Shown: positions 45,936 through 58,072 of the stretch, piece after piece | Layout of the letters: each line of letters begins with the position of its first letter | Numbering within the stretch: position 1 is the stretch's first letter | Source of the DNA: Alopecurus myosuroides | Lineage: Eukaryota > Streptophyta > Magnoliopsida > Poales > Poaceae | Reading direction: 5' to 3' | Length of the DNA: 64,000 bases | Assembly (NCBI GenBank): GCA_028641055.1 | Contig: CM054060.1 | Span: 298,967,835 to 299,031,834, forward strand | Translations under genes and position numbers: made by a program | The notes under the pieces: generated by a model | What the model was told of the DNA's origin: nothing | The model's database searches: none | What the model saw: the letters and a program-made list of their open reading frames with translations, nothing else

Positions 45936-47462
45936 GTTTGTTCCTTGTCAGGTAAGGGAGCAGGCGGGGGGATATGCTTCAGCTACGCGGTTAACTGAAT
46001 TTTTCTCTGCAGGTTTCGGTTACTGAACAATGGACAGGGAGGGCGGCCGCCGGCGGACGTTGCTGCTCGCGGTGGCGCTGTCCGTGGTGCGCTGCTGCGA
46101 GTGGGCGTTCGGACGTGTGCGTGGTGCTCGCGGGTGTGGAAGGGAGGAGGAGAGGGAGGAGAGACGAGGGGGGACGCTCACCTCTCTGAAGATAGCAGGC
46201 GCTCGGGGAGGAGGCGACCGGCGGCGAAACAGGGACGGCGGCGGCGATACAGACCCTCTCCGTCGCCGTTGGGATGTCGAGGAGGACGGCAGAGGGGAGG
46301 GGAATCCATTCCCGCGGTTTGCCCGGGCGGAGGAGGTCCCTATCGTCGGCGATCGACGGAGAGAAAGGGTGGTGAGGTTCGGGTTCGGTTACAGAGAGGG
46401 GTGGAGCAGAGCAGAGAGATGGATGTGGGAGGAGAGAAAATGGAGGCAGGGAGAGAGGAGGAGGGGGAAGAAGGGTTAGGGCAGGGGCTCGAGCTCGGGC
46501 TAGGGTTTTTAAGGGGAGGAGGGAGGAGTCACGGCCGTTGCTTGCCTGCTGCTGTGACGTGGACAGGATGGATGCTCGGCCGTACCGAGGAAGAAGATGA
46601 GGTGGGGGGTACGGGCCTGAGGGGGAGATGGTGGGCTGGGCCTGGCTGGCCTGCCCCCTCTCTCTCTCTTTTATTTTTTTTATTTTTTGTTCTGATTGTT
46701 TTTTTTTTGCTGATTTGAAAAGGAAGAAAAAGGCTAGGGTTAGGAAAATTTAGGGAGAATTTTGTATAGGTGGGTTATTACAACAGCAACAAAATTCCAC
46801 TTTTGTTTTCCAAACATTTTGAATTATGGTGATGTTTGTATTTTAAATGAATTTGAGCAAAATTGACATTAATTAACTTATTGAAAGAAACATGTTAAAC
46901 TAGTTTGAAATTTCCATGTTTATTTGAAACAAATTGATTAGAATTTTTTTGTAATTTTCATAAGTTTCAACATGGTTGTTGTTTGAAAAATGTAATTGAA
47001 TTTTGAATGAAATTTGAGTTAAGTGAGTTATTGAAAGCCATAATTTTAAATAGTTTGAACCTCATGGTTTAATGGAAACAAATGATGGAAGTGTTTTGTC
47101 ATTTTCATAATTTTCAAAAGGGTTGCTGTTTGGAAATATAATTGAGTTTGAAAATGTTTTGGTATTAAATGAATTATTGATAGAAACAAATCAATAGTTT
47201 TTAAATCACAACTTTAATGGAAACAAATAATTGCTTTGATTTGAATATTCATTTTGGAAATTGTAACATCACAAGTATGAAACAAAAGGTTTAAAATTTG
47301 ATTTGAAATTCAAATAGAAAACAAAGGAAAACAAATGAAAACAGAGGAAAACAAATGGAAAACAAGCAAAACAAATGCAATGAACATGATGTCATGATGC
47401 AAAACATAAAATAACAGAGAGCAAACATTCTAATGGCTATTTTTCATACTTGGGATGTTACA

Positions 47463-47467
47463 CTTCC
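47463..47467. repeat. target duplication (right) of G2
   Basis: CTTCC, partner of 37216-37220. Confidence 0.9.
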
Positions 47468-47972
47468 CTCTATGAAGGACCCTTCTTTTACTTTTATGTT
47501 GAGTCTCCATCTTCTAACTTTATGCACAGTTGAGAGAGCATTTTCGCCATTCTGAGTTCTATGTGCATTTGTCCCATAAGCATCAATAATTACCTCATGA
47601 TATGTTATTATTTGTTCTAGTCTTCCTCATGAACTTTGAAGGTGTCCTAGCATTTATGTTCTGCCCCACTCTTAAGGACTATCGAAATATCACTTTGCCA
47701 TGCTTTCTCTATACCTGAAACAAACGTTTACCTTTCTTTGCATTATTATTCATGATCCTTTATTCGAGATACTCTTCGTGATGCAAAGTAATTGCTATGC
47801 TTTATTATTAAAGTTTTATTAATCATGCCTGTGTTTTAAGTTTTATGATCTCAGCGTGCATATGCTTTTACATTAGATTGATCGAGTTTGTGTTAGTAGC
47901 ATGTCACCTCAGAAATTATTGCTTTATCGTTTACCTACTCGAGGACGAGTAGGAACTAAGCTTGAGGATGCT
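47468..47972 (+). other. A 3' noncoding region (last part) with polypurine tract
   Basis: No gene. Ends AAGCTTGAGGATGCT (47958-47972), the purine-rich primer next to the 3' LTR. Confidence 0.75.
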
Positions 47973-49563
47973 TGATACGTCATAAACGTATCTCTAATTT
48001 CTTACGCTCCATGATCATATTATGCCAATTGCTACATGTTTTCTGCCTTCTTTATGTCATTTTATCGATTTTCCGGACTAACCTATTAACAAGATGCCAC
48101 AGAGCCAGTTCCCTGTTTTCTGCTATTTTTTAGTTTTAGAAAAGTTGTTTTGGAAATATTCTCGGAATTGGAAAATTCAAAGCCCGGAAGTCCTATTTTC
48201 CCCGGAAGCATCCAGAATACCGAAGAGGAGCCAAAGAGGGGCAGCAGGGGGGCACACCATAGGGTGGGGCGACCCCCTTAGCCGCACCAGCTATGGGTGT
48301 GGGGCCCCCTGGCCTCCACCGCCTTTGCCCTTTCGCCTATTGAAGAACCCCCAGATGGAAAACCCTAGGCACGTGATCAAAATCCCCGAAAAAGTTTCGC
48401 AGCCGCCGTCACCGTCAACCCCAGATCAGGGGGGTTCTGAAGCTGTTTCCGGCACCCTGCCGGAGAGGAGATCATCACTGAGGCTTCTACATCACCATGG
48501 CTGCCTCCGGAATGATGCGTGAGTAGTTCATCCTTGGACTATGGGTTCATAGCTGTATCTATATGGTTGTCCTCTCCTCATATGCCTCCATGTTTAGATC
48601 TCGTGAGCTGCTTATCATGATCGAGATTGATCTTATGTAATTCTCCGTGCTGTGTTTGCTGGGACCCGATGAATATTGACCTTATGCCAAGTTGATTATA
48701 GTCTTTATTTTCATATGTTATTTGTGATGTTGCATGCTCTCCATTGCTAGTGGTTATTCTGGCCAAGTAGTTGCTAGTGACTCCAAGAGGGAGTATTTAT
48801 GCTCGATAGTGGGTTCATGCCTCCTTGTTCCCTTGCTCGAGTGACAGAAACATGAAGGGGGGGATGTGTTGTTGCCATTAGGGAGAAAACAACGGTGAGA
48901 GTGCCCGCGTGCATAATCATTGCTTACATTACACACTTTTTTTTAATGCAATTATCTGTTGCTTGCAACTTAATACCTGAGGGGGTTCGGATGATAACCT
49001 GAGGGTGGATTATTAGTCATAGATGTAGATGGATGTCGGTCTATGTATCTTGTTGTAATGCCTGCACTAAATAGCATAGTAATCTTCATGTCATATTGTG
49101 CACTACGGTGCAACCTTTATTTGTCAATTGCCCAGCTGTAATTTTTTTCACCCAGCATGCTATATTTTATGGAGAGACACCACTAGTGAAACTATGAACC
49201 CCGGTCCATTTTCCACACTGTTAATCAAACCACAACAATTGTCTGCTCTCTTTATTTTCTGCAAGCATACACTGTTTTCCACACTATACGTCTAATCTTT
49301 GTTTTCAGCAAGACCGGTGAGATTGACAACCTCACTGTACCGTTGGGGCAAAGTATTTTGGTTGAGTTGTGCGCAGGTTCCACGTTGTTGCTGACACCGG
49401 TGAAGCACCAGCACCACAGTCAGTGGCATCAACCTTGCGAAGGTCCTCTTTCTCCTACTGGATTGATAACCCTGGTTCTTAACTAAGGGTAAAACTTCCT
49501 ACCACTGTGCTCTTCACACCCTCCTCTTGGGGTATCCCAACGAGTGCAAGATCTGCACCAGCA
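47973..49563 (+). repeat. A 3' LTR
   Basis: 1591 bp, ends TGATACGTC and CACCAGCA. Partner of 29560-31147. Confidence 0.92.
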
Positions 49564-49568
49564 CATAA
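49564..49568. repeat. target duplication (right) of A
   Basis: CATAA, partner of 29555-29559. Confidence 0.88.
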
Positions 49569-49799
49569 CCACAGTAATTATGGTGAAAACATGATGAAAA
49601 TATGAATATGGATGATGGAAAACATTATTGTGCTAAAGTAGCAAGGTGATAACAGAACTAAACATGGTGAAAACATAATGGGGAAGGTGGAAACATTGTC
49701 CTCTTGATTCAAAATCATTTTGTTAACAAGGGTGATCAAGTCTTGTTACCAGAACAATTTTCATATGGAGCAAAACTTTGCTAATCACTAAATAATTAT

Positions 49800-52443
49800 G
49801 TTACCTCAACCTTGATAAACATAGTCCCAATCATAATAATTTCATATTCTTTTGGTGGTACTGGAATGGGACAATAAAATTCTCTAATCTTGATGGTCTC
49901 AATATTTTCAATTGAATTTCAACCATATCTTCTATCAATCTTCTTGGGGAAATAAACAGTATGCTCTTTATCATTAACATTAAAAGTTACTTTCCCTTGA
50001 TTGCAATCAATAACAGCCCCTGCAGTATTAAGAAAAGGTCTCCGAAGAATAATAGACATAATATCATCTTCAGGCATTGCCAATACAACAAGGTCAGTTA
50101 ATATCAAACAATTAGTAGCAACTTGAACATGCAAATTCTCACATATACCAACAGGAATAGCAGTAGATTTATCAGCCATTTGCAAAGATATATCAGCGTG
50201 TATCAATTTTTCAAGAGAGAGTCTCTTATAAAGAGAGAAAGGCATAACACTAACTCCAGCTCCCAAGCCAAATCAAGTAGTTCTAACATAATTATTTTTA
50301 ATAGAACAAGGGATAGTAGGAATACCAGGATCTCCAAGCTTATTTGGAACCTTGCCATTGAAAGAATAATTAGTAAGCATAGTGGAAAATTCCTCATTAG
50401 GAATTTTCCTTTTGTTGGAGACAATATCTTTCATATATTTAGAATAAGGAGGCAGTTTAATAGCACTAGTCAAAGGGATTTGAAAAAACAACGGTTTCAT
50501 CCAGTCACAAAACTTGTTATAATGTTCTTCTTCCTTTGATTTGTGTTTCTTATTAGGAAAAGGCATTGCTTTTTGTGCCCAAGGTTCTCTTTCATTACCA
50601 TGTTTATTAGCAATGAAATCCTCCTTAGTATACTTTACAGTTTTAGTTTGTTTTTCACGTTCAGCTACAGTTTCTTGTTTATCAGAAGCATCACTTTTAT
50701 CATTACCACTTTTAGTTTCAGCATCAGAAATAGATATACTATTAGGATCTTTAGCAGGTTCAGGAGATTCTACAACATTTTTATGTCTCTTCTTCTTTTT
50801 CTTAGAAGGAGAACTATTGTTTTTAGGTTGTTGAGAATCTTGTTCAATTCTTTTAGGATGTCCTTCAGGATACAAGGGGTTCTGAGTAGAAACACCACTT
50901 CTAGTAATTATTTCACAAACATATTTATCTCTAGAAGCATTAGCTAGCATGTCTTTTTGCACTTTAGTAACTTGATCAATTTGAGTTTGAACCATTTGAA
51001 AATGTTTAACAAGCATTTTAACATCATTAGAGGTTCTCTCAATAATAGCATGCAAATTATCAATAGCTCTAGAGTTTTCCATAAGGTGGTTTTGCACTCT
51101 CCTATTAAAGTTGTCTTGCTTAACAACATAATTATCAAACTCATCTAATCATTGATCACGTGGTTTAAAATAGGGAATATCTCTATTATCAAAGTATTGG
51201 AGAGAGTGTACCTCAACAGTTGATGGATGAGGAATATGCTTACATAATTCTTCTATAGGAGGTAAATTCTTCACATCTTCAGATTTAATACCCCTCTCTT
51301 TAAGAGATTTCTTGGCTTCCTTCATCACTTCATCATTTAATTCAATCATCCCTTTCTTCTTGGGTGTGGGTATTGGTGTTGGCTCTGGTGTAGGTGCGGT
51401 CTCAGGTATATTCCAATCATCATTATTTTTTGGCTATTTTAGCCATTAATTCCTCAGCTTCTTCTGGAGTTCTTTTCCTCAAAACACAACCAGTACAACT
51501 ATCCAGGTATGTCCTAGACTCAACAGTTAGTCCATTATAAAATATATCTACGAGTTCATTTTTAGGTAACAGATATCCAGGGCTAGCTCTTATCAAAGAG
51601 CAAAACCTTGTCCAAGATTCAGGCAATTTTTCTCCTTTAATTTGCTCAAAGTTAAAGATATCCTGCACAACAGCATGTTGGCAGGAAAATATTTTTGAAA
51701 GAAAGCATCAACCAAATCCATAGGATCAGTTATAGATCCATGTGACAGATTGTTAAACCAAATTTTAGCTTCATCTTTCAATGAGAAAGGGAAGATCTTG
51801 GTAACAAGATAAGTACAAAGCTTAGTATCTTCAGAAAATAAACTACTCAAAGATGAAAGCTCATTCATGTGTTCCATATCACTTTTACTTTCAGTTCAAC
51901 AAAATGTTCCTTCTCAACAATAGATATATAAGACAAATCTAAAGAGAAATCATAATCCTTGTCTATAATGTGTATGGGAGATGTGGCAAACTTAGCATCA
52001 AGAGAAGATTTATATTTCACAGCATGTCTTGCAAGAAGACTCTTAAGAGCACTTTCACCAGTAGTAGCACGAGCTTCATCAGTAAAATCATCATTAAGTT
52101 CAATATAGGTTTCCTCAAGATCATCAATAGGCTCAGGTGAATTAACAAGTGTACTATCATTTTCCACAGAAATTTCAGCATTTTTAATTTGTTTGGATTT
52201 AGCAATAGTAGTAACTAGGAAAGGACCTAGAGAACCAGTATTATCAAGCATAGTAGAAGCATCATCAAAATTATCAGAAACATTTTCAGACTTAGCATAA
52301 GTAACAATATGTGTGGCATGTGGTGGAGTAATAAGCTTACTCATAACAGACGGTGAATCAAGAGCAGCAGATGTGTTCAGATTTGTACCTCTCCTTGTAG
52401 TGGATGGTAATATAGAGACTTTTCCATCACGAGTCTTTCCCAT
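49800..52443 (-). pseudogene. D gag-protease region, broken
   Basis: Begins MGKTRDGKVSILPSTT at 52443. First frame stops at 51865; gag core then reads FPFSLKDEAKIWFNNLSHGS and FFQKYFPANM in another frame, then LPESWTRFCSLIRASPG, and a lysine-rich linker (SPSKKKKKRHKN). The protease segment GLGAGVSVMPFSLYKRL (about 50220-50275) has Gly where the family has the catalytic Asp of D-L-G-A, just after a stop codon. It ends VTFNVNDKEHTVYFPKK near 49930. At least two frame changes and several stops. No pol follows. Confidence 0.85.
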
Positions 52444-52502
52444 GATGAATAGCTTGCAGCAAACAATATCACGTTCAAGTGAGAAAATAAATAAAGCTAT
52501 GC

Positions 52503-52520
52503 TACCCGGCAACGGTGCCA
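52503..52520 (-). other. D primer binding site (tRNA-Asp, variant)
   Basis: TGGCACCGTTGCCGGGTA on minus, two changes from the site in element A, 11 bases after the LTR end. Confidence 0.8.
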
Positions 52521-52531
52521 GAAAATAGTCC

Positions 52532-53925
52532 TGATGACCCACAAGTATAGGGGATCGCAACAGTCTTCGAGAGAAGTAAAACCCAAATTTATTGATTCGA
52601 CACAAGGTGAGCCAAAGAATATTTATATGTCTTAACAACTGAGTTGTCAATTCACCTGCACCTGAAAGTAGACTTGCTCGCAACAATTTATCAGTGGTAA
52701 CAGTTTTATAGCAGCAGTAGAAATAAAATAACAGCGGTAATAAAATAGTAACAACAGTAGTAATCATGGAAAACAGCAGGATGGGAAGAACCGTAGGCAT
52801 AGAGGGAATGGATGAACGGGCGTTGCATGGATAACATAGGTCTTGTAATAATCTGAACATGGGCATTGCAGATAATAATAATAAAGCATCAAACATTTAG
52901 GCAAACCATAGGCATGTGTTCCAATATAGTCATACGTGCTCGCAATGAGAAACTTGCACAACATCTTTTGTCCTACCAATCCGTGGCAGCAAGGCCTCTA
53001 GGGAAACTACTGGTAATTAAGGTTCTCCTTTTAATAAAGCACCAGAGCAAAGCATTAACACTCCATGAACACATGTGATCCTCACATCACAACCATCCCC
53101 TCCGGTTGTCCCAATTTCTGTCACTTTGGGGCCTCGGGTTCCGGACAATGACATGTGTAAACAACTTGCAGATATGATCAAGAAACATAATTATACTCAT
53201 GAAACAATAGCATGTTTAGATCTGAGATCATGGCACTCGGTCCCTATTTACAAGCATTAAGCATAACAAGTTGCAACAACGGTAGAAAACACTAACAATG
53301 GATACTAGGCACTATTCCCTAACAATCTGGCATTATTACATGATCAATCTCATCCAATCTCTTCCATCCCTCTCAACCTACAATGGTGTTTACTCACACA
53401 TGTATGGGGGAATCATGGATGGTTGATGGAGAAGAGGTGGCGGTGTCGATGGCGATGATCTCCTTCGAATCCTCGTCCCGATAGGGCACCAGAACAGGAA
53501 CTTCTAATCCCCGAATCGAGTTTCGAGGTGGCGGTGACGCTCTGTTGTGTTTTTGTGGAATATGACGAACCCCCCTCGGTTTTTAGGTTATAGGGCATAT
53601 GTAGTCGAAAGGGGAGTCCAAGGGGGTGCAGGAGTGGCCCACACCACCTGGCGGCGCGGCCAGGGGGCGCCAGGGAGTGGTGTGGCCCCCTCCTGGCCCC
53701 TCTCCTAGCCCCGTTTTGGCTCTCGGGGTCTTCTGGTGTTTTAGGCTCAATGGGATCTTTTCTGGGCAATTTCCCGAAAGTTGATTTTTCGGCACAAAAA
53801 CGAGACACCAAGGTAATTCTGCTGAAAACAGCGTTAGTCCCTGTTAGTGGTATCCAAAACTCACAAGTTTAGATGAAAACAATAAGAAATGTGTTCGGAG
53901 AAGGAGATACATTTTGGACGTATCA
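52532..53925 (-). repeat. D 5' LTR
   Basis: 1394 bp; on minus starts TGATACGTCCAAAATG and ends GGGTCATCA. Confidence 0.85.
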
Positions 53926-54592
53926 GTGACAGTAACTTCTAAGAGTGTGGATAATTCTATTACATTATGCACTTTACTTAATGCAATAATATGTTGCTTG
54001 CAACTTAATACCCAAAGTTTGCTCGGATGACGTCCTGAGGGTGGATTATTAGTCATAGGTGTTGTTGGTTTACGGTCTATGTATCATGTTCTAATGCCCA
54101 AATGAATATCATAGTAATCATCATGTCATGTATATGCACTACGGTACAGCCTCTATTTTGTCAATTCCCCAGCTCTAATTTGTTTACCCAGCATCTTATT
54201 TATCTTTTATGGAGAGACACCACTAGTGAACTGTGGACCCCGGTCCATTCTTTTACACTGATAATACAACCTACTGCAAACGTTGTTATCATTTCTTTCA
54301 CTGCAGATAAACACTATTTTCTAATCCTTTGTTTTCAGCAAAACCGAGGAGATTGACAACCTCACTGTTTCGTTTGGGGCAAAGTATCTTGGTTGTGTTG
54401 TGTGCAGATTCCATGTTGCTGCTGAGCCTGGTAGTGCGCGCTGCCAACATCAGCTGTCAACAACCTTCAGAAGTAATTTCCTTCTCCCACTGGTCGATTA
54501 AACCTTGGTTTCTTTCTGAGGGAAATCTTGCTGTTGTACTCATCATACCTTACTCTTGGGGTCTCCCAACGAACGTGTGTCAACTCTGGCAC
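53926..54592 (+). repeat. LTR fragment F, 3' part of a TGATACGTC-class LTR
   Basis: Similar in order and wording to the second half of the A LTR (for example TGGAGAGACACCACTAGTGAA, GAGATTGACAACCTCACTGT, CTCTTGGGG) but clearly diverged, so another subfamily. Its 5' part is missing where D begins; it ends near GGCACCA at 54592, where family E resumes. Confidence 0.75.
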
Positions 54593-57500
54593 CAGCGATA
54601 CATCTTTTGCCAGCTCTTCTAATTCCTCCTTTGCAATGACCTGCTCAACACAAAGGGTGTTTCCTAGCTCTAGCTCATTTGCAAGCGCAAAATCTCCTTC
54701 GATGGTGATCACTCAGCCTTTTGGGCCTGACATCTTAAGCTTGTTGTAGATGTAAAATAACCTAGCCATGAATTTGGCAAAAGTAAGTCGTCCAAGTATT
54801 GCGTGGTATACACTTTTGAACGGTACTACTTGAAACAAAATCATCTCCTGGCAGAAGTGATCCACCTTTTCGAAGGTTACTTGTAGGGAATTATCTCCTA
54901 GAGAAGTTGCTTGTCTGCCAGGAACAATGCAGTGAAAACGTATATTGCTATGCTTGAGCTGGGTTTGTGACAGGTGCAATTTATTTAGAGTACTCAAGCA
55001 CATGATATTAATGCTTGATCCTCCATCCATTAGCACTCTCCTGAGTATAGTGTTTTGCACTATATGGCTTACTATCAGGGCGTGTGTGCCGGGTTCCAGG
55101 ATATTGCCAGGATGATCAGACTGATCCCAGGTAATTGTCGTCTTTGCATACTTGAGATACTTTGGGGTTGGTGGAACGACGACATTAATTTCTCGCCATG
55201 ATCGCTACACTTTCTTGGTTGATGGTGTCTCAAGGAAAGTTAGGTTACATTCTCCTTCGACCCTTGGGAATTTGGGTTCACCTTTTCGCTGCTGCTCCTG
55301 GATCTTGTCGTTAGTGTTAGACTTGCTTTCGTCTTTTTCAGCTTCCGGCTTTTGCTTGTTGAATTTCCTCTTGTAATTATTCCCTTTGCTCCCAGTTGCA
55401 GCGCTGCTCTTCATGTGCTTATTAAGTCGACATTACTAGTTTGTATGGTTCAGCTTTCCAAAGTGCACGTGATGAACGCAAGGTTCCCCTTTAATATTTT
55501 CCCACTCTTCCTTGGAGTAGGAGATAGGTTCCCTGCCTTCTGCGTGTTTTCCCTTCCATTTGTTGGAGTTATCTTCTCCAAAGGCGTCATTTACTTCTTT
55601 GGGATTTTGTTGCACCTCTGGAGTGGTCTTCTTTTCAGAGCGGGACGTCATTTTAGCTTATATAAGCGTATCTATATTTCCGCCTCTTGCTCTAATGTCG
55701 TCTTCGGTCGATGCATGCTCATTGGCTCTCGTTAGCATGGAACCTAGGTCCTTATGCGTTTTTGATCCTACCATGAACGGTACAAGGCCGGGTTTTAAAC
55801 CATTGACGAAAGCATACATTGCTTGAACATCACTTACTCCAGAGAAACTATTCTTCATTGTTGTCAATCTTGAAATAAAGTCAACATACGACTCATCTTC
55901 ATATTGGACGCAACGGTTCAATTGGTTAATGCTTTTGGGGCGCTTGTAGGTACCTCAGAAGTGCTAAGACAAAACTCTAGACATATTCTCCCAGCTATCC
56001 ACCGTTCTTGGTGGCAATCCATTAATGCAGACGCGCGCTCTATCCAGCAACATTAGAGGCAGAAACTTTACAACTTCCAATTCTGTCCCTTTGTTGATCT
56101 AGACGGCGGTATAGTAATCTGAGAGTCAGGTATTCGGGTTCGTACTTCCTGTATACTTTTGATAAGTTGGCCCCACTTTAGCAAAGCCAGCATGTAGGTT
56201 AATATTCCGGATCTTGTCGGTGAAACACTTTGGTCCGAAGTACAAGTCATCTCTTTCTGCTAAATCAGCGTGTGCGGAATACCTTCCGACTGAGTGGACT
56301 GAGGGTGATCTACTTCTCCTTAGCCCACTGTGTTGTGAATACGCTCATCTGGTTTCATCCCCGTGTCTTCCGGTATCCTTGCCTTTGGAATAAGACGGAG
56401 TTCTACTTCTGACTCGTTCCTTGTTCCTTGGTGGGGATCGGGATCTCTCACGCTTGTGAGGGTGTTCGTATCTGCCGGTTTTATCGCCCGGGTTCCCCTG
56501 AGGCGGCATTAATTTTTTTCCTTCTCTTCTTGAGTTTGGCGGTGAGCATTATAGATATCTTTCTGGTTTTTGTCTTCCTGATCTTTGTCGAAATGGGGTT
56601 TCGTGTTATCTTCTCCTTTTGGCGGGTGAGACTCTGTCCTGGGCGCTGCATCCCTATTGTCTGGAATTTTCTTGTCCTTGCGATCCTCATTCTTTCCCTT
56701 TGAATTCCCTGAATCTCCAGGTTCGCTTGGATCGGGTGTTGCGGCTGTGTTTGCACACATGGCGGTTTTGCATAAGGTCAAACTATCATGCAATTTGCCG
56801 GAACATGCTTGCCCTCGTAGCTGCTGCTATAAAGCTTTTCCTAAGAAAGCATATACCCCCTGAAGTTTTTCATCTTTGGAGTAAAGGTCATCACTGAGGA
56901 TGGCGAACACGGCTTTTGCGTTATCTGCAGCAGTCTTATAGATGCGTTCACCCTTAGCATTTGTGTTGTTAACATGCCTCTGCCAAGACGGGTTTTCAAA
57001 CCGCTTTTTGGCTGGCAGTTCTTTCGGCTCTGCAATTTCGGGTAACCTCGTAGGTCGATTCCAGATCTTTTTCGACACTCCTATTCCTCGATTTCTTCCT
57101 GACGCTCTTTGAGGAGGTTTTCCCAAATCTAGAAAAGATGTTGCTGTTGCCGCGTTATAGCTTGTCTCTTGGCATCCAACACTTACGATGGTTCGTCTCT
57201 TGTGACCGGGGTTTGGATTAGATCGAGTTCGTCTTGTTCCAACATTTGGGGAACTAGCACACCTCAATCTGCTTCTTTTTCTTGTCCGCCGTATTTACGC
57301 CACTGCCTCCGCCGACTTCTAGGTTTTGGTTGGCTATGTCAGCCAATTTGTCCAATTTTTCTTCTGGGATTTGGTGAATAGATTTTTGGCGACTTTCTTC
57401 TTTTTCTTGGAGGATGGAGGTTTTTTCTGAGGTTCGTCTTCTGTCAATTCCTTAATATCAAGTTATGTCAGGCTTTCCTCGCCATCTTCTTCTTCTTCTC

Positions 57501-58072
57501 GGTTCTCCTTATCAACTGGCCGAGGTGTTTTGGGATCTGCTTCCTCCTCTTCCTCGGTATCCGACTTTTCACTTGGTTTAGCCATGAGTACTTCATGAAA
57601 ACTTGCCTGCGTTGATTTGATTTTTATTTTGAAATCATCTACATTATCATCAGAATCTGAGTTACCACATGCAGATCCGGTTTCTAAATCCAGTTTTTCT
57701 TCAATCTTCTCTAGAATAGATTCGACTTCCGAGCTTATCGTTTGTTTAGCGGATTCCAGGTCATCCACCTTTTAAATGGGATCAATGTTTTCTGCCTTTT
57801 CCACGGGATTTTCGTCTTCCGTGTTTTCAGCGATTTCTGATTGCACCATGCCAACAAAGTGCGATCTGGGAGTAGGCATCGCCTGAGAGGTGGAAAACCC
57901 AGTCATGCTTTGGTGATATGCAGATAAAAAATCTTGGTCTGCCCCAACGTATGAATAAGGAAGATCTGTGCCAAATCTAGCGTCAAAGCCGTCTTCTACC
58001 GGGCATAGGGCGGGTGGGATAAATTTGCTTCCTGTCGAGACATCGTAGTAAGGATCATAGACGGGGGTGCCA
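54593..58072 (-). pseudogene. family E gag-protease region, broken and truncated
   Basis: Directly after the primer site an open but ATG-poor frame reads GTPVYDPYYDVSTGSKF and on to a stop near 57772, then acidic gag sequence (57463-57768), a central gag piece YEDESYVDFISRLTTMKNSF (about 55870) and the retropepsin box VLMDGGSSINIM (about 55020-55040), followed by LKMSGPKG, a TGA stop (54713) and VITIEGDFALA. Several frame changes and stops. The protease-like DGGSS box is the form usual in RIRE2/Grande-like plant gypsy elements. The fragment stops at 54593 where LTR F begins, so RT and integrase are missing. Confidence 0.8.
58062..58072 (-). other. family E primer-binding-site-like sequence
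   Basis: Minus strand TGGCACCCCCG touching the LTR end. It starts with TGG like a tRNA 3'-end complement; the tRNA was not identified. Confidence 0.5.

Larger units (their letters stand above)
37221..47462 (-). mobile_element. G2: gypsy deletion derivative with 4.7-kb LTRs and 835-bp interior
   Basis: TSD CTTCC. Direct repeats 37221-41929 (4709 bp) and 42765-47462 (4698 bp), on the sense (minus) strand starting TGTAACATCCC and ending GGTGCGACA. Primer site, polypurine tract and a pol remnant lie in the interior. Long stretches of the two LTRs are identical by eye. LTR length, initiator-Met primer and the pol linker motif are those of chromovirus-type gypsy elements with long LTRs (Del/Tekay type); clade assignment is inference. 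Confidence 0.92.
42765..47462 (-). repeat. G2 LTR copy 2 (5' LTR on minus strand)
   Basis: 4698 bp, partner of 37221-41929. Confidence 0.92.
29560..49563 (+). mobile_element. gypsy element A (nonautonomous, gag-protease only), interrupted by B and G2
   Basis: LTRs 29560-31147 and 47973-49563, tRNA-Asp primer site, broken gag-protease, about 2.7 kb of 3' noncoding sequence in three pieces (33407-35216, 36812-37220, 47468-47972), polypurine tract, TSD CATAA. Without insertions it is about 8.2 kb. No RT, RNase H or integrase motif was found. It probably relied on enzymes from a related full element. It shares 3' noncoding sequence with D. Confidence 0.9.
8353..53925 (-). mobile_element. gypsy element D (composite, three segments 8353-12102, 29163-29559, 49564-53925)
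   Basis: Read on the minus strand: 5' LTR (53925-52532), tRNA-Asp-type primer site, broken gag-protease, noncoding spacer, an extra frame (ORF2), long 3' noncoding region, polypurine tract, truncated 3' LTR. Two younger elements (C1, A) split it, each leaving a perfect 5-bp duplication, which proves that the three segments were once continuous. No reverse transcriptase, RNase H or integrase was found, so it is nonautonomous. Its 3' noncoding part (about 9250-9480) is similar to that of element A (about 36812-37060), so A and D share 3' ends while differing in LTR and coding parts. Confidence 0.85.

Noticed and set aside
53926..54592. Calling F a full solo LTR
   Set aside because: Its 5' part is missing and no target duplication could be verified at 54592.
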